64,000 bases of DNA from DATAVK01 sp036267755. Lineage in GTDB: Bacteria > Actinomycetota > Actinomycetes > JAFAQI01. A program made the translations under genes and the position numbers. Under the pieces are notes generated by a model. The model ran no database searches and was not told the DNA's origin. It saw only the letters and a list, made by a program, of their open reading frames with translations. Within the stretch, counting starts at the first letter, position 1. Each line of letters starts with the position of its first letter. Of the stretch, positions 1 to 8,623 are shown one piece after another. The stretch lies in the NCBI GenBank assembly GCA_036267755.1, contig DATAVK010000056.1:1-64000 (forward strand). The letters run 5' to 3'.

Positions 1-750
1 GAGCGTCGCGAACGACAGGTCCTCGAGCTCCCACTTGATCGCGTTCATGCCCAGCCGGTGCGCCAGCGGCGCGTAGATCTCGAGGGTCTGCTTCGCGGTG
101 CGTTGCTGCTTGTCCGGCGGCAGCCAGGACAGGGTGCGCACATTGTGCAGCCGGTCGGCCAGCTTCAGGATGAGGACCTTGGGATCGCGGGCCATCGCGA
201 TCACCATCTTGCGGATCGTCTCGGCCTCGGCCGAGTCGCCATAGCGGACCTTGTCCAGCTTGGTCACGCCGTCGACCAGCCGGGCCACCTCGTCACCGAA
301 GTCGCGCGCGATGTCGCCCAGCGACAGCGCGGTGTCCTCGACGGTGTCGTGGAGCAGCGCCGCGCACAGCGTCGGCGCCTCCATGCCCAGCTCGGCGACG
401 ATGCCGGCGACCGCTACCGGATGGGTGATGTAGGGGTCACCGCTGCGCCGGGTCTGGCCGCGGTGGCACCGCTCAGCGACCTCGTAGGCCCGGACCACCG
501 GCCGGATATCGGCCTTGGGATGGTTGGCCCGCAACGTCTTGAGGACCGGTTCGAGCTCAGGTGGCGTCGTGCTGCGGGTGCCGGACAGCCGGCTCAGTCG
601 CGAGCGAACGCGAGTCGGTGCCGGCGGGGCCGCCTTGGGACCGGCCTTGGGCTTGGCTTCCGGCTTGGCTTCGGGAACGGCGGCCTTCGAGACGCTCGCG
701 GGCGAAGGCGCGGCGACGTCATCCTTTACCGGTACGACGTCGTTGGCCAC
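1..750 (-). CDS. relA: RelA/SpoT-type (p)ppGpp synthetase/hydrolase, N-terminal part (cut by window edge)
   Basis: The first 250 residues of a bifunctional stringent-response enzyme; the rest lies beyond position 1. Residues 1-50 are an Ala/Pro/Lys-rich leader typical of actinobacterial Rel proteins. The HD hydrolase domain follows, with His96, His110 and the HDTVEDT metal motif at 134-140, then the conserved LKLADRLHN motif. The enzyme makes and degrades (p)ppGpp in the cytoplasm during amino acid starvation. The synthetase, TGS and ACT domains are not visible here. The GTG at 748-750 starts a continuous frame to the window edge. The gene lies downstream of apt in the same direction, an order common in actinobacteria (secDF-apt-rel). 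The family is certain; activity of both domains cannot be judged from this part. Confidence 0.95.
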   Translation of the reverse strand, partial: MANDVVPVKDDVAAPSPASVSKAAVPEAKPEAKPKAGPKAAPPAPTRVRSRLSRLSGTRSTTPPELEPVLKTLRANHPKADIRPVVRAYEVAERCHRGQTRRSGDPYITHPVAVAGIVAELGMEAPTLCAALLHDTVEDTALSLGDIARDFGDEVARLVDGVTKLDKVRYGDSAEAETIRKMVIAMARDPKVLILKLADRLHNVRTLSWLPPDKQQRTAKQTLEIYAPLAHRLGMNAIKWELEDLSFATL

Positions 751-851
751 TCGTCACCCGCCTTAAGCTGTGGTTGTTGTTCAGTGTAACGATCTGTTGT
801 GCTCCGACCTTCCCTCTGCCACGCCCCCGGACCCCTGAGCCGCAGCCCTGG

Positions 852-1385
852 TCAGTAGGTCAGCAGGGCGTGGACGTCGAGGTCCCCGAGCCGGGCGCGG
901 CCGCCGAGCGCGGTCAGCTCGAGCAGGACGCTGCAACCGGCGACCTCGCCACCGGCTCGGGCGACCAGATCGGCTGCCGCGGCAACGGTTCCGCCGGTCG
1001 CGAGGACGTCGTCCACGATCAGCACCCGCTCGCCGTGCACGAACGCGTCGCGATGCACCTCCAGCGTGGCCACGCCGTACTCGAGGGCGTAGGTCGCGGA
1101 GTGCACCGGGCTGGGAAGCTTGCCCGCCTTGCGCACCGGGACGAAGCCGGCGCCGAAGTGGTACGCGACGGCCGCGGCCAGGATGAAGCCGCGAGCCTCG
1201 ATGCCGGCGACCTTGTCGATGGTCCCGCGGCCGTGGTGGCTGACGATCTCGTCGATTGCCCCGGCGAAGGCTGTGTGGTCAGCCAACAACGGCGTGATGT
1301 CTTTGAACGTCACGCCCGGCTCGGGAAAGTCCTCGACGTCGCGGACCTCGGCGCGCATCAGCGCGTCAAGGTCGAGGGGGCTCAC
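852..1385 (-). CDS. apt: Adenine phosphoribosyltransferase
   Basis: A 177-residue type I phosphoribosyltransferase that makes AMP from adenine and PRPP (purine salvage, cytoplasm). The PRPP-binding loop reads VLIVDDVLATGGT, and the N-terminal FPEPGVTFKDITPLL segment is characteristic of Apt. The length matches the family. The chosen GTG start (1383-1385) overlaps the secF stop by 4 bases (GTGA), so translation is probably coupled. A downstream ATG at 1354-1356 is an alternative but would remove part of the N terminus. It sits between secF and rel, the usual actinobacterial arrangement. Confidence 0.94.
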   Translation of the reverse strand: MSPLDLDALMRAEVRDVEDFPEPGVTFKDITPLLADHTAFAGAIDEIVSHHGRGTIDKVAGIEARGFILAAAVAYHFGAGFVPVRKAGKLPSPVHSATYALEYGVATLEVHRDAFVHGERVLIVDDVLATGGTVAAAADLVARAGGEVAGCSVLLELTALGGRARLGDLDVHALLTY

Positions 1386-2638
1386 CGGCGCTTACGCGAT
1401 TTCGAGCGACCACTCGGCCGGCCCCGCCTGGGGTTGCGCGACGAGGCGCGTGACGGCTGACCGGGCCGAGCCGGGCGCGCTGCCGGTGCCGGCTGAGCTG
1501 GTTGGGCCGGCTGGGCCGGCTGTGGGGTCTCGGCGGCCGGCCCCCCGGGCGGCTGAGCGGAGGTCGGCAACTCGTCCCGTGCGTCGGCTGCCGCCAGTGG
1601 CGCACCCACGGTCGCGGGAACGGCACCGGAACCACCGTCAGGTGACTCCTTGGTGCGTCGCGCCGCGACCCGGCGGGCGAGCTGCTGATACGCCGGCTCC
1701 CGTTCCTTGAACTCGCAGACCAGCGGGGTCGCGATGAAGATCGAGGAATAGGCACCGGAGGCGAGACCGATCAGCAACGCGAACGACAGGTCCTGCAGCG
1801 AGCCCGCGCCGAGCACACCCACCCCGATGACCAGCAGGCCGGCGACCGGGAGCAGCGCGATGACGGAAGTGTTGATCGAGCGAACCAGGGTCTGGTTCAC
1901 GGCGAGGTTCGCGGCCTGGCTGAACGTCATTCGGCTGCCGCCGGTGATCCCGGCCGTGTTCTCGCGCACCTTGTCGAAGACCACAACCGTGTCATAGAGC
2001 GAATAACCGAGGATGGTCAGCAGCGCGATCACGGTCGACGGGCTCACCTGCAGCCCCGACAGCGCATAGATGCCGGCCGTGATCACGAGGTCGTGGATCA
2101 ACGCGATGATGGCCGCGAGTGCCATCTTCCATTCGAACCGCACCGTCATATAGCCCGTGACAGCGATGAGGAAGATGACCAGACCCAGGATCGCCTTGTG
2201 GGTGATCTGACCGCCCCACGTCGAGCCGATCGTCTGCACGCTCAACGAGTTCGCGCTGATGCCGAGCTTCGAGTCGAGCGCGTTCTCGATCTTGTCGGCT
2301 TGACTCTGGCCGCCGAGCGTCGTGAGTGTTGCGGTCTCGATCCGGAATCGCTCGGCCTTGCCCGTGCCCGTCGTCTGCTGGAGCTCCGGCTTGACGCCGG
2401 TGCCCTCGACGGCGCTGACGACCTGGCTCAGCGAGTGCCCGTTCAGTGGGCCCTGGAAGACCGCGCCACCCTTGAAGTCGATCGACGGGTTGAGGCCGAA
2501 CACGATGATGCTGATGATCCCGATGAGCATGACGACGGCGGACCCGGTGTACCACCACCTGCGCCGGGCGACGATCGGGTAGGACTTCTCGCCCCGATAG
2601 AGCCGGGTGGCCCAGGACTGCTGGCTGTTGACGTCCAT
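1382..2638 (-). CDS. secF: Protein translocase subunit SecF
   Basis: A 418-residue inner-membrane subunit that uses the proton motive force with SecD to drive late steps of Sec export. There is an N-terminal membrane segment, a periplasmic-type domain opening with a FGLNPSIDFKGGAVF motif, and a block of five hydrophobic helices containing the conserved TILGYSLYDTVVVFDKVREN segment. The C terminus (about 350-418) is an unusual Pro/Gln/Ala-rich stretch with AQP repeats that ends very basic (Arg/Lys/Ser), probably disordered in the cytoplasm. The ATG at 2636-2638 lies one base after the secD stop. An in-frame upstream extension runs inside secD and is rejected. Confidence 0.95.
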   Translation of the reverse strand: MDVNSQQSWATRLYRGEKSYPIVARRRWWYTGSAVVMLIGIISIIVFGLNPSIDFKGGAVFQGPLNGHSLSQVVSAVEGTGVKPELQQTTGTGKAERFRIETATLTTLGGQSQADKIENALDSKLGISANSLSVQTIGSTWGGQITHKAILGLVIFLIAVTGYMTVRFEWKMALAAIIALIHDLVITAGIYALSGLQVSPSTVIALLTILGYSLYDTVVVFDKVRENTAGITGGSRMTFSQAANLAVNQTLVRSINTSVIALLPVAGLLVIGVGVLGAGSLQDLSFALLIGLASGAYSSIFIATPLVCEFKEREPAYQQLARRVAARRTKESPDGGSGAVPATVGAPLAAADARDELPTSAQPPGGPAAETPQPAQPAQPAQPAPAARPARPGQPSRASSRNPRRGRPSGRSKSRKRR

Positions 2639-2639
2639 C

Positions 2640-4460
2640 TCAGGCCTCCCTCGTCCGTCGCGGTCGGCGTCTGGTCGGCACACTGTCGTCGTCGCGTAGC
2701 TGAGCGCCCTCGCGCGGTCGCCCGATTCCGGTCCACCCCTTGCCACGGTCGAACGCGGGCTGGCGTGCGAGGACGGTCAGGAGCGGCTTGGTGAAGAAGA
2801 AGACGATGAACAGGTCCGAGATCGTGGACAGGCCCAGCGTGAACGCGAACCCGCGGACGTCACCGATCGACACCACGTAGAGGATCACAGCGGCCAGCAG
2901 CGAGACGGAGTCCGCGGAGATGATGGTGCGCCGGGCGCGCGGCCACGCGCGCTCGACCGCGCTGCGCAATCGGATCCCCTCACGCACTTCGTCTCTGAGT
3001 CGTTCGAAGAAGACGACAAAGGAGTCAGCTGTGATGCCGACCGCGACGATGAACCCGGCGATGCCGGGCAGCGAAAGGGTGTAGCCCACCGAGGAGTGAC
3101 CGAGCAAGGTCGTGACGGCGTACAGGATGAGGCCGGAGATCGCGAGACTGCCGATCGTCACCAAGCCGAGAGCGCGGTAGTACAGCAGCGAGAAAAGGAT
3201 CACCAGGCCGAGGCCGATCGCGCCGGCGATGAGGCCGCCGCGCAGCTGCTCCGATCCCAAGGTCGGTGAGATCGACTGGATGCTCGGCGCGGTGAAGCGC
3301 AGCGGCAGCGAGCCGTACTTGAGGATGTCGGCGAGCTGGGTGGCGGTCGACTGGGTGAAGCCGCCCGTGATCTGCGCCTGGCCGCCCGCGATGCCCCCCG
3401 CCTGGGTGATGGTTGGTGCCGAAGTGACGTTGCCGTCGAGAACGATCGCCACGCTGTTGCAACCGGTCGGGGGCGCGCAGGTCTGGGCGTTGGCGTTGGT
3501 GGGGTCAGCGTTGTAGGCCGTGGCGGTCAGCTTCAGCCACGCCGAGGCTCCGCTGCCGTTGAAGTTGAGGTTGACCACCCAGTCGCCGGTGCCCTGCGTG
3601 TCCAGTGCGGCGCCCGCCGACTTGACCTGTGTGCCCTCCACTTTCGCCGGTGCGAGCAGGAACTTCTCCAGACCAGAGCCGTTGTTGCCGCACCCGATGA
3701 TGTAGTCGTTCGGGTTGTCGGCGCCCTGCGTGGGGTTGGCTGTCGTCGCCTTGGTGCAGTCCCAGTTCGCGAAGGACTTCTGGAAGGCCGCGGTCAGCGT
3801 CGGCGACTGCGACCCGGGCAGCGGCTGGTCGGTGTTGCTCGTCGTCGTGGTGGTCGTCGCCGGCGAGGCACTCGTCGTCGGGGTCGGTGTGGCCGGGGTG
3901 GGCGTGGGCGTCGGACTGGCCGTTGCCGTTGCCTTCGCCTTGACCAGCGCCGAGCTCAGGGGACGGCCCTGGGACGACGACTTCTTCTTTTTCTTGGGCT
4001 TCGCGGTTGACGACTTCTTCGGTGTCGCCTTCGTCGAGCCGGACGCGGTGGGAGTCGGACTCGCGGTGGTGCTCGACGCTGGCACCGGGCTCGCGAACTG
4101 CATCACCTGACGGAAGCGCAGCAGGGCGGTCTGGCCGATGGTGTTGACGACCTGAGATCCCTTGCCGGGGATGTCGACGACGATGTTGGCCCCGCCCTGG
4201 GTGCTGACCTCCGCGCCGCCGACCCCGAGGCCGTTGGCGCGCTGCCGGATGATGTTCACGGCCTGGTTCAGGGCGGACTTGCTGATGGTCGTCCCGTTGA
4301 TCGGATGTGCCGTCAGCGTGACCTCGGTGCCGCCGCGCAGGTCGAGACCCAGCTTGGGCGTCTGAGACGGCCCGAGGAACAGACCCAGGTACAGGCCGAC
4401 CAGGGCGAGGGCGACGACAGCCAGGTACCGGCCGGGTTTCGACTTAGCGGCGGGAGCCAC
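2640..4460 (-). CDS. secD: Protein translocase subunit SecD
   Basis: A 606-residue partner of SecF. It has an N-terminal transmembrane helix (about 11-30), the LGLDLRGGTEVTL motif at 37-49, a P1 domain and a C-terminal six-helix RND-like block with GIAGFIVAVGITADSFVVFFER. Residues about 123-220 are a low-complexity insert (Thr/Pro/Ser/Ala with a PKKKKK run) splitting the extracytoplasmic domain. Such linkers occur in actinobacterial SecD, but this one is long and mixed in charge. The start is a GTG (4458-4460) 12 bases after the yajC stop. It is cotranscribed with yajC and secF. Confidence 0.95.
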   Translation of the reverse strand: MAPAAKSKPGRYLAVVALALVGLYLGLFLGPSQTPKLGLDLRGGTEVTLTAHPINGTTISKSALNQAVNIIRQRANGLGVGGAEVSTQGGANIVVDIPGKGSQVVNTIGQTALLRFRQVMQFASPVPASSTTASPTPTASGSTKATPKKSSTAKPKKKKKSSSQGRPLSSALVKAKATATASPTPTPTPATPTPTTSASPATTTTTTSNTDQPLPGSQSPTLTAAFQKSFANWDCTKATTANPTQGADNPNDYIIGCGNNGSGLEKFLLAPAKVEGTQVKSAGAALDTQGTGDWVVNLNFNGSGASAWLKLTATAYNADPTNANAQTCAPPTGCNSVAIVLDGNVTSAPTITQAGGIAGGQAQITGGFTQSTATQLADILKYGSLPLRFTAPSIQSISPTLGSEQLRGGLIAGAIGLGLVILFSLLYYRALGLVTIGSLAISGLILYAVTTLLGHSSVGYTLSLPGIAGFIVAVGITADSFVVFFERLRDEVREGIRLRSAVERAWPRARRTIISADSVSLLAAVILYVVSIGDVRGFAFTLGLSTISDLFIVFFFTKPLLTVLARQPAFDRGKGWTGIGRPREGAQLRDDDSVPTRRRPRRTREA

Positions 4461-4472
4461 GTGCTCGTCCTC

Positions 4473-4907
4473 TCAGCTGTCGGTCGGCTCGTCGACGACC
4501 GGAGGTTGCTCGGACTCGCCGTGCACCTCACTGGCGTCGTCACCGTCCGCCTCGTCGTCAAGGTCGTCATGGCCGTCGTGCTCGTAGGTCTCGGGCGGAT
4601 CCATCACACGCAGGATCGCAGCCGGCAGGTACTGGCTGTACACGCCGGGGGCTACCTCGAGGGTGACCTCATCGTCGTCGATCGCCACAACGGTGGCGAT
4701 CAGGCCCGCCGTCGTCGTGACCCGGTCTCCTACCTCCGCCTTGTTGCGCTGGGCGGCGGCCTTCTTCGACCGGGAGCGGGCCGGCCGCAGGAACACGATG
4801 TAGACCACGGCGAAGATCACGATGATGACGAGGAACCCGATCGGGCTGCCACCACCCCCGCCCGAGCCGCTCTTGGCAAGCAGCTCAGTTGCCAGCAGGT
4901 GCGTCAT
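4473..4907 (-). CDS. yajC: Preprotein translocase subunit YajC
   Basis: A 144-residue accessory subunit of the SecDF complex. A short Gly-rich N terminus leads into one transmembrane helix (about 23-41), then a basic patch and the conserved VGDRVTTTAGLIATVVAI segment. The last 45 residues are acidic and low in complexity (Asp/Glu/His). The ATG at 4905-4907 fits the family length; the same frame is open further upstream but would overlap ruvB. Gene order yajC-secD-secF supports the call. Confidence 0.92.
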   Translation of the reverse strand: MTHLLATELLAKSGSGGGGGSPIGFLVIIVIFAVVYIVFLRPARSRSKKAAAQRNKAEVGDRVTTTAGLIATVVAIDDDEVTLEVAPGVYSQYLPAAILRVMDPPETYEHDGHDDLDDEADGDDASEVHGESEQPPVVDEPTDS

Positions 4908-4978
4908 TGCGTCCCGGTCCCATCGTCGATCAACGTCACATAGCGCCAGCCGGACGGCCGGGCGACCGGGATCGCAGT

Positions 4979-6031
4979 CTACGTGTCGTCGTCGCCCGAA
5001 AGGCTGAAGAGTGCGACGTCGGCAGCGGCCGGGGTCGGTGGTCGGATCCCGAGATGGCTCCACGCCGCTGCAGTGGCGACCCGTCCCCTCGGTGTCCGGG
5101 CCAGCAGGCCGGCTCGCACCAGGAACGGCTCCGCGACGGTTTCCACCGTCTCGGGCTCCTCGGCGACCGCGATCGCCAGCGTGGTCAGGCCCACCGGGCC
5201 ACCACCGAACCGGATGAGCAGGGCCGACAGCACCGCCCGGTCGAGCCGGTCGAGGCCGAGCTCGTCGACCTCGTAGACGGCCAGCGCGGCCCGTGCCACC
5301 TCGCGCGTGACCACGCCGTCGGCGCGCACCTCGGCGAAGTCACGGACCCGTCGCAGCAGCCGGTTCGCGATTCTCGGCGTACCGCGGGCCCGTCGTCCGA
5401 TCTCGGAGGCACCGTCTGGTTCGAGCTGGACGCCTAGCAGCGTGGCGTTGCGTCGCAGCAGCTCCTCGAGCTCCTCGGTGGCGTAGAAGTCGAGATGGGC
5501 GGTGAAGCCGAACCGGTCACGCAACGGCCCCGGCAGCATGCCGGCCCGCGTCGTCGCGCCCACCAGCGTGAACGGCGCCACATCGAGCGGGATCGCGGTG
5601 GCGCCCGGGCCTTTGCCGACGACCACGTCGACCCGGAAGTCCTCCATCGCGACGTAGAGCATTTCCTCAGCCGGACGCGCCATCCGATGGATCTCGTCGA
5701 GGAAGAGCACCTCGCCCTCGGTGAGCGTCGAGAGCAACGCGGCCAGATCACCGGCCCGCTCGATCGCCGGGCCGCTCGTGATCCGCAGCGGCGCGCCAAG
5801 CTCGCCGGCGATGATCATGGCGAACGTCGTCTTGCCCAGCCCCGGTGACCCGGACAGCAGCACGTGGTCTGGCGGCCGGCCCCGAGCCTTGGCGGCGTCG
5901 AGCACGACGGACAGCTGCTCGCGAACCCGGTCCTGTCCGACACAGTCGGCCAGCCGCTTGGGCCTTAGTGCGGCGTCGACCACCTCGTCGTCGACGTCGG
6001 CAAGCGGCGAGGTGACGTCAGGTTCAAGCAC
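4979..6031 (-). CDS. ruvB: Holliday junction branch migration helicase RuvB
   Basis: A 350-residue AAA+ motor that, with RuvA, drives Holliday junction branch migration in recombination repair. It shows the Walker A motif GSPGLGKT (61-68), Walker B LFLDEIHR (109-116), the sensor-type GATTRAG loop and the C-terminal winged-helix domain. The length is normal. The GTG start (6029-6031) overlaps the end of ruvA by 8 bases. It is the third gene of the LexA-preceded ruvCAB unit. Confidence 0.97.
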   Translation of the reverse strand: MLEPDVTSPLADVDDEVVDAALRPKRLADCVGQDRVREQLSVVLDAAKARGRPPDHVLLSGSPGLGKTTFAMIIAGELGAPLRITSGPAIERAGDLAALLSTLTEGEVLFLDEIHRMARPAEEMLYVAMEDFRVDVVVGKGPGATAIPLDVAPFTLVGATTRAGMLPGPLRDRFGFTAHLDFYATEELEELLRRNATLLGVQLEPDGASEIGRRARGTPRIANRLLRRVRDFAEVRADGVVTREVARAALAVYEVDELGLDRLDRAVLSALLIRFGGGPVGLTTLAIAVAEEPETVETVAEPFLVRAGLLARTPRGRVATAAAWSHLGIRPPTPAAADVALFSLSGDDDT

Positions 6032-6650
6032 GGCTGAGCACCCGCAGGCTGGAGCGCAGCAGGGACGCCACGGCGGGCTGCTCCCCCAGCGCCAAGGCTG
6101 CCTCCGCCTCGGGACCGACTGCGACCAGCGCCTCGTCGACCTCGCGGGCCGACCAGCCGAGCCCGGTCAGCGCAGAGCGGAGCTGCTCACGCCAGGCACC
6201 GACATCCGGGGAGCCGGGGAGCCGGACGACCTCCGACATCGAGCCGCCGCGAACGCCCAGCTTGTCCTTGAGCTCAAGCACCAGGCGCTGGGCGCCCTTG
6301 CGGCCGATTCCCGGGACCAGGGTGAGCGCGCCGAGGTCCTCACTGGCGACGGCAGCGCGTACGGCGTCGGGTGAGTGAACGGCCAGCACGGCCTGCGCGA
6401 TCCGAGGCCCGACGCCACTGACGCCCTGCAGCGTGTCGAACACCACCCGCTCGTCGTCCGTCGCGAAACCGAACAGGGTCAGCGAGTCCTCACGCACGAC
6501 GAGCGAGGTCGCCAGCCGGGTGGGCTCGCCGACCCGCAGTGTCGCGAGGGTGCCGGGGGTGCACTGCACGGCGATGCCAACCCCGCCCAGCTCGATCACC
6601 GCACTGTCGGGGCCGACGGCCGCGACCTCGCCGTTGACGCTGGCGATCAT
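6024..6650 (-). CDS. ruvA: Holliday junction binding protein RuvA
   Basis: A 208-residue protein that binds four-way junctions as tetramers and loads RuvB. It has an N-terminal OB-fold (MIASVNGEVAAVG), a tandem helix-hairpin-helix region (LQGVSGVGPRIAQAVL and LTLVPGIGRKGAQRLVLELKDK) and a C-terminal RuvB-binding three-helix domain ending in SLLRSSLRVL. The ATG at 6648-6650 overlaps the ruvC stop by 4 bases (ATGA), implying translational coupling. Confidence 0.96.
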   Translation of the reverse strand: MIASVNGEVAAVGPDSAVIELGGVGIAVQCTPGTLATLRVGEPTRLATSLVVREDSLTLFGFATDDERVVFDTLQGVSGVGPRIAQAVLAVHSPDAVRAAVASEDLGALTLVPGIGRKGAQRLVLELKDKLGVRGGSMSEVVRLPGSPDVGAWREQLRSALTGLGWSAREVDEALVAVGPEAEAALALGEQPAVASLLRSSLRVLSRA

Positions 6651-7159
6651 CGGGCCGCCGCCGCCGCTTGCTGCAGTCGTGTCATCGCGCTACCTCGCCA
6701 GACGTGGCAGATCGCGAGTGCGAGGGCATCCGCGGTGTCCGCGGGGGTCGGCGGGCCCGCCAGCCCCAGTAACCGCGCGACCATGGCTCCCACCTGTCCC
6801 TTCTCGGCCCGGCCGGAGCCGGTCACCGCCGCCTTGACCTCGCTCGGCGTGTGCAGCACCACGGGTATCCCGGCGCGGGCTGCGCAGGTCATCGCGACCG
6901 CCGCGGCTTGCGCCGTACCCATCACGGTGCGGACGTTGTGCTGGCTGAACACTCGCTCCACGGCCACCACGTCGGGCTGGTGCTGGGCGAGCCACGCCAT
7001 GATCTCGACCTCGAGGGCGAGCAACCGCCGTGAGACGTCGTCTGTGGACGGGGTCCGGATCACGTCGTAGGCCACCGGCGCGAGGCGCTGGCCGGGCCGG
7101 CCGTCGACCACCCCGAGACCACATCGCGTGAGTCCAGGATCGACCCCGAGCACCCGCAC
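6647..7159 (-). CDS. ruvC: Crossover junction endodeoxyribonuclease RuvC
   Basis: A 170-residue RNase H-fold nuclease that resolves Holliday junctions. The acidic catalytic residues are visible: Asp7 in GVDPGLTRCG, the Glu in VAVERVF, and the Asp pair in DTADALALAICH near the C terminus. It begins with GTG (7157-7159) preceded by a good GGAGGT ribosome binding site. It is the first gene of ruvC-ruvA-ruvB and lies 16 bases downstream of a LexA-type palindrome, so DNA damage control is likely. Confidence 0.96.
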   Translation of the reverse strand: MRVLGVDPGLTRCGLGVVDGRPGQRLAPVAYDVIRTPSTDDVSRRLLALEVEIMAWLAQHQPDVVAVERVFSQHNVRTVMGTAQAAAVAMTCAARAGIPVVLHTPSEVKAAVTGSGRAEKGQVGAMVARLLGLAGPPTPADTADALALAICHVWRGSAMTRLQQAAAAAR

Positions 7160-7175
7160 CGCCGTACCTCCAGAT

Positions 7176-7191
7176 CCGAACGTGTGTTCGG
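7176..7191 (-). promoter_or_regulatory. LexA (SOS) operator upstream of ruvCAB
   Basis: The perfect 16-base palindrome CCGAACGTGTGTTCGG contains GAAC-N4-GTTC, the core of the actinobacterial SOS box. It ends 16 bases before the ruvC start, where bound LexA would block transcription of ruvCAB. The sequence is seen directly; the function is inferred from the known consensus and the gene it precedes. Confidence 0.85.
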
Positions 7192-7285
7192 TACCTTATG
7201 GCCCGGCCGGGCGGACACCGCGCATGACGCGCCGATCCTCCCGCCCCTTCGCGATTGGGGGTGACGGACCGTGGCCAGATAGGCG

Positions 7286-8032
7286 TTAGACGGACTCGAG
7301 GACCTCGTCGCTCACGTCGAAGTTGGCCCAGACGTTCTGGACGTCGTCGCAGTCCTCGAGGGCGTCGACCAGCCGGAGCACCTTGCGGCCGGTCTCGTCA
7401 TCGAGCGGGACCGAGACCGACGGCAGGAACGACACATCCGAGGACTCGACGGGGATCGACGCCGCTTCGAGCGCCGACCGCACGGCGTGCATGTCGGTCG
7501 CCTCGGAGATCACCTCGTAGGTGTCGTCGAGGTCATTGACCTCTTCCGCGCCGGCGTCGAGAACGGCCCCGAGGACGTCGTCCTCCCCCAGCCCAGCCGC
7601 GGGCACCAGCACCACGCCCTTACGGCTGAACAGATACGCCACGCTACCGGGGTCGGCCAGCGAGCCACCGTTGCGGGAGAAGATGGTGCGGACCTCGGAG
7701 GCAGCGCGGTTGCGGTTGTCGGTGAGGCACTCCACCAGTACGGCGACGCCGCCGGGCCCGTAGCCCTCATACGTGATCGACTCGTAGTCGGCGCCGCCTG
7801 CGTCAACGCCCGCGCCGCGGCGTACCGCGCGGTCGATGTTCTCGTTGGGGACCGAGCTGCCCTTGGCCTTGGCGATCGCGTCGGCGAGGGTCGGGTTGCC
7901 CGCGACGTCGCCACCACCGGTCCGCGCAGCGACCTCGACGTTCTTCACGAGCTTCGCGAACAGCTTGCCGCGCCGGGCGTCGACGACCGCCTTCTTGTGC
8001 TTGGTCGTCGCCCACTTGGAATGGCCGCTCAT
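7286..8032 (-). CDS. YebC/PmpR-family protein
   Basis: A 248-residue protein with the family hallmark N terminus MSGHSKWATTKHKKA and the GYGPGGVAVLVECLTDNRNR block. Members of this family act as DNA-binding regulators or as ribosome-associated factors that relieve stalling at proline-rich sequences; which applies here cannot be told. The ATG at 8030-8032 overlaps the pdxT stop by 4 bases. It ends 126 bases before the ruvC start. The pdxS-pdxT-yebC-ruvCAB order is widespread in actinobacteria. Confidence 0.93.
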   Translation of the reverse strand: MSGHSKWATTKHKKAVVDARRGKLFAKLVKNVEVAARTGGGDVAGNPTLADAIAKAKGSSVPNENIDRAVRRGAGVDAGGADYESITYEGYGPGGVAVLVECLTDNRNRAASEVRTIFSRNGGSLADPGSVAYLFSRKGVVLVPAAGLGEDDVLGAVLDAGAEEVNDLDDTYEVISEATDMHAVRSALEAASIPVESSDVSFLPSVSVPLDDETGRKVLRLVDALEDCDDVQNVWANFDVSDEVLESV

Positions 8033-8622
8033 GGTGTGTGCTCCCTGACCATCGACACGAACAACTGGTGAACCCGCGGGTCGCCGGTCAGCTCCGGATG
8101 GAACGATGTCGCGAGCAGCGGCCCCTGCCGTACCGCCACAATCCTATCGGCGGCGCGGGCCAGCACTTCGACCTCCGGACCGGCCGACTCGACCCACGGC
8201 GCCCGGATGAACACCGCGTGCATCGGCTCGGGCGAGACGCCTGCAAACGTCAGATCGCCCTCGAAGGAGTCGATCTGACGGCCGAAGGCGTTGCGCCGGA
8301 CCGTCACGTCGAGACCGCCGAGCCACACCTGGTCGGGCGTCGCGTCGAGCAGCCGGTCGGCGAGCAGGATCATTCCCGCGCACGACCCGTACGCCGGTAG
8401 GCCGCCGGCCAGCGCCTTGCGCAGCGGCTCGAGCAGCTCGAAGGTCACCAGCAGCTTGCCCATCGTCGTGGACTCGCCACCCGGCAGCACGATGCCGTCG
8501 AGGTCGTCGAGCTCGCCAGCCCGGCGGACCGCCACGGCGGAAGCACCGGCGGACTCCAGGGCGCGGCGGTGCTCGCGGACGTCACCTTGCAGCGCGAGCA
8601 CCCCGACTCGCGGGGTGCTCAT
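8029..8622 (-). CDS. pdxT: Pyridoxal 5'-phosphate synthase glutaminase subunit PdxT
   Basis: A 197-residue class I glutaminase that releases ammonia from glutamine for PdxS. It has GVLALQGDVREH at the N terminus, the PGGESTTM loop, the nucleophile Cys in YGSCAGMILLA, and the catalytic His-Glu pair in SFHPELTGD. The ATG at 8620-8622 is two bases beyond the pdxS stop, giving a 1-base gap. The frame is open upstream into pdxS, but homologs begin here. Confidence 0.95.
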   Translation of the reverse strand: MSTPRVGVLALQGDVREHRRALESAGASAVAVRRAGELDDLDGIVLPGGESTTMGKLLVTFELLEPLRKALAGGLPAYGSCAGMILLADRLLDATPDQVWLGGLDVTVRRNAFGRQIDSFEGDLTFAGVSPEPMHAVFIRAPWVESAGPEVEVLARAADRIVAVRQGPLLATSFHPELTGDPRVHQLFVSMVREHTP

Positions 8623-8623
8623 C

